Source of the DNA: Flammeovirgaceae bacterium UBA5585
GTDB lineage: Bacteria; Bacteroidota; Bacteroidia; Cytophagales; Cyclobacteriaceae
Reading direction: 5' to 3'
NCBI GenBank assembly: GCA_002425185.1
Contig: DILT01000012.1
Location: 236,900 to 300,899, forward strand
Length of the DNA stretch: 64,000 bases
In this document: one piece after another, positions 62,380 through 64,000 of the stretch
Numbering within the stretch: position 1 is the stretch's first letter
Layout of the letters: every line of letters starts with the position of its first letter
The notes under the pieces: generated by a model
Database searches by the model: none
The model's input: only the letters and a program-made list of their open reading frames with translations
What the model was told of the DNA's origin: nothing
Made by a program: the position numbers and the translations under genes

Positions 62380-63134
62380 ACTTCCTTTTTAACAAGTGTA
62401 CTGCTGGCTTGTGCCGTGGGAAAAACTGTAATGTCGGCAAGCATTACATGATCAGGTTGCTGAAGTACGAATAGAATAACGTTCGCAATGTCATCTGCCA
62501 ATAGTGGCTTAAAGCCTTTGTAAACCGAGCCAGCCCGTGTTTGATCGCCTTTGAAACGAACCAGGGAAAACTCCGTTTCTACAAGACCAGGATTAATAGA
62601 CGTTACTTTTATACCGAATGGATTCAAATCCATGCGCATACCTTTTGTTAAAGCATCCACCGCAAATTTACTGGCGGAATAAACATTGCCGTTCGGATAA
62701 ACTTCCTTACCCGCAATAGAGCTCATATTAATAATATGCCCTGATTTACGCGTGGTCATACCCGGAATCACTTCTTTAGAAATGTACAGTAACCCTTTAA
62801 CATTAATATCAATCATCGCATCCCAGTCGCGCACATCACCGCTTTGAATCGGATCAAGACCATGGGCATTTCCGGCATTATTGATGAGCACATCAATAGC
62901 TTTCCAGTTATCTGGCAAAGATTCAAAAGCCTTTTTTACAGCCTGCTGGTCGCGAACATCGAATGTTAATGTGTGCACTTCCGTAAAATCACCGAGCAAT
63001 GCTTTTTCCCTGGCGAGCCTGTCCTTCCTTCGGCCACAAATAATAAGTTTAAAATTATTCTTGGCTAGAAGGTGTGCCGTGGCCAGGCCAATGCCCGAAG
63101 TAGCACCTGTTATTAAAGCAATTCGCTTATGCAT
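62376..63134 (-). CDS. Short-chain dehydrogenase/reductase (YdfG-like)
   Basis: A 252-residue classical SDR. Marks are the NAD(P)-binding TGATSGIGLATAHL, NNAGNAHGLDP, the catalytic SSIAGKEVYPNGNVYSASKF (Ser, Tyr, Lys) and GLVETEFSLVRFKGD near the end. The sequence after the Rossmann motif (RRKDRLAREK) suggests NADP preference. It resembles YdfG/serine 3-dehydrogenase-like members. It follows porT on the same strand with only one base shared (63134), but no functional link is known. Confidence 0.9.
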   Translation of the reverse strand: MHKRIALITGATSGIGLATAHLLAKNNFKLIICGRRKDRLAREKALLGDFTEVHTLTFDVRDQQAVKKAFESLPDNWKAIDVLINNAGNAHGLDPIQSGDVRDWDAMIDINVKGLLYISKEVIPGMTTRKSGHIINMSSIAGKEVYPNGNVYSASKFAVDALTKGMRMDLNPFGIKVTSINPGLVETEFSLVRFKGDQTRAGSVYKGFKPLLADDIANVILFVLQQPDHVMLADITVFPTAQASSTLVKKEV

Positions 63135-63871
63135 TATTGAAAAAGTAAATAAACCGTTACGGTATTGGTATTAATACGACTCAGTGCTGCTCCAAATTTA
63201 TTGGTTGTATTGTCCAGATGATTGATTATCCCACGAGAAAATCGAATCTCGGGTGAAAATTTGAATAGCGGAAAATAGAGATCAAAACCCAATCCGGCTT
63301 CAAGGCTAAGGTTGAATGGAGTTACTTCCAATTGATCGGAAACATTTTCAATTTCCTTTTTTCCGGAAGCTTCAATACCGGGTTTAATTCCACCAATCAT
63401 GTACATACGCACATTACCCCTTCGCATAGATTTATACTTGACCAGCATCGGAAATTCCACCATGGTTGTTTCCACAAGTTCCTTTTCACTGGTACCATCT
63501 GTAAACCGGTAAATCAGTGAATGTTCATAAAAGGCTACTTTAGGTGTGATGCGGAAATCCAGAAACTCATGTGCGCGGTAGTTAACAATAAAACCCAATG
63601 AAAATCCCGGTTTCCATTCAGGTGTTACCGCAAACAGGGTATCAAAGGCTGGGGTAACAAACTTGTCGTTGTAATTAACCTGATAGGCCGTAGTGTGCAG
63701 CCCGATCAGGAAACCATATGTAATCTTGCGCTTTTCATCATAAAATGGATTATTCTTTCTGGCATAAAGAAAACTTTGCGCCTGCGATACAAACGAAATG
63801 AAAAGGAGTATTACGGTAACTACTTTTGAGCGATGTATATAGAACTTATTCCGAATGTCAGCGGTTTGCAT
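63134..63871 (-). CDS. porT: PorT, outer-membrane component of type IX secretion
   Basis: A 245-residue outer-membrane barrel with a signal peptide (ending SFVSQAQ). PorT-like features are YGFLIGLHTTAYQVNYND, PGFSLGFIVNYRAHEFLDFR, a middle ETTMVEFPMLVKYKSMRRGN and the closing FSPEIRFSRGIINHL. The gene overlaps the end of ubiE by 52 bases, the neighbour known for porT in other Bacteroidota. The ATG at 63871 is the only usable start. This gives the genome at least part of its own T9SS, which the PorP/SprF proteins and sorting-domain cargo in this window require. Confidence 0.88.
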   Translation of the reverse strand: MQTADIRNKFYIHRSKVVTVILLFISFVSQAQSFLYARKNNPFYDEKRKITYGFLIGLHTTAYQVNYNDKFVTPAFDTLFAVTPEWKPGFSLGFIVNYRAHEFLDFRITPKVAFYEHSLIYRFTDGTSEKELVETTMVEFPMLVKYKSMRRGNVRMYMIGGIKPGIEASGKKEIENVSDQLEVTPFNLSLEAGLGFDLYFPLFKFSPEIRFSRGIINHLDNTTNKFGAALSRINTNTVTVYLLFQ

Positions 63872-64000
63872 GAAACGTTTTTATATCCTGCTTTTTTGAG
63901 TATTGCTAAAAAGTCATCTCCATCCGGAAAGGCCTCCACCGATTCGGGGAGATAGCTATAGGCTGCCTTATCACGCGATATCCAACTTCCGATTTTAGGT
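63820..64000 (-). CDS. ubiE: UbiE/MenG menaquinone methyltransferase, C-terminal part (partial)
   Basis: A 60-residue C-terminal fragment reading from the right edge to TAG at 63820-63822 on the minus strand. SRDKAAYSYLPESVEAFPDG, FLAILKKAGYKNVSCKPLTF and GISSIYIAQK match the C-terminus of UbiE/MenG, the methyltransferase of menaquinone synthesis. Its N-terminus lies outside the window. It overlaps the porT start by 52 bases. Confidence 0.93.
   Translation of the reverse strand, partial: PKIGSWISRDKAAYSYLPESVEAFPDGDDFLAILKKAGYKNVSCKPLTFGISSIYIAQK

Overview
The window looks like a chromosomal piece of a Bacteroidota bacterium, most likely a gliding or Cytophagales-type organism. The evidence is the type IX secretion system (T9SS) hardware and cargo: two PorP/SprF proteins, PorT next to ubiE, and three proteins ending in a gliding-motility-associated (type B) C-terminal sorting domain. 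A hybrid two-component sensor, several PorT-like 8-strand barrels and promoters of the TTG-N19-TAnnTTTG kind agree with this. No rRNA, tRNA, prophage, insertion sequence or CRISPR array was seen.

Region 1 (1-2448) holds the end of a beta-barrel gene and a lipoprotein oligopeptidase B. Region 2 (2527-29319) is the accessory core. It is a patchwork of paralogous cell-surface genes: two PorP/SprF genes, two beta-helix-like exported proteins, two large adhesin-like type B T9SS cargos built from 76-79 residue AEYF repeats, a LamG/IPT type B cargo, three copies of an unnamed lipoprotein family, three copies of an unnamed exported family with DDGW and lipocalin-like parts, and one orphan exported protein. 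Two sensors sit inside it: a TPR histidine kinase/LuxR-type regulator pair and a 1323-residue one-protein hybrid sensor with an AraC output. Gene order suggests duplication and shuffling of one cassette (PorP, beta-helix, AEYF cargo, lipoprotein, DDGW protein). The region also carries gene relics, a 20-bp tandem array and inverted repeats inside coding 5' ends.

Region 3 (29367-35955) is mostly housekeeping: a nucleotidyltransferase pair, pyrD, a small barrel, a DUF4136-like protein, xerD, aroQ, a SerC-like aminotransferase and another barrel. Region 4 (35962-44482) is a probable inorganic carbon uptake block: dabB and dabA, with the DabA zinc-site residues at canonical spacing, then two small exported proteins of unknown role, a SulP anion transporter and a DUF2490 outer-membrane protein.

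Region 5 (44561-50297) contains marC, a UPF0175/DUF3368 toxin-antitoxin-like pair coupled to rnhA, a BASS transporter coupled to an acyltransferase, a saccharopine dehydrogenase-like gene and cdd. Region 6 (50459-60213) is a one-direction signalling operon: CheR, stand-alone CheB, a membrane GAF protein, a 1119-residue CACHE/HAMP/GAF/PAS/SpoIIE phosphatase, SiaB-type kinase, SiaC-type phosphoprotein and a TerB-ABC transporter fusion. Region 7 (60280-64000) has two unknown exported proteins, an esterase, a short-chain dehydrogenase, porT and the end of ubiE. Together the window links T9SS export (PorT, PorP), its surface cargo and the sensors likely to control it. All functions are inferred from reading the sequence; no database search was run.
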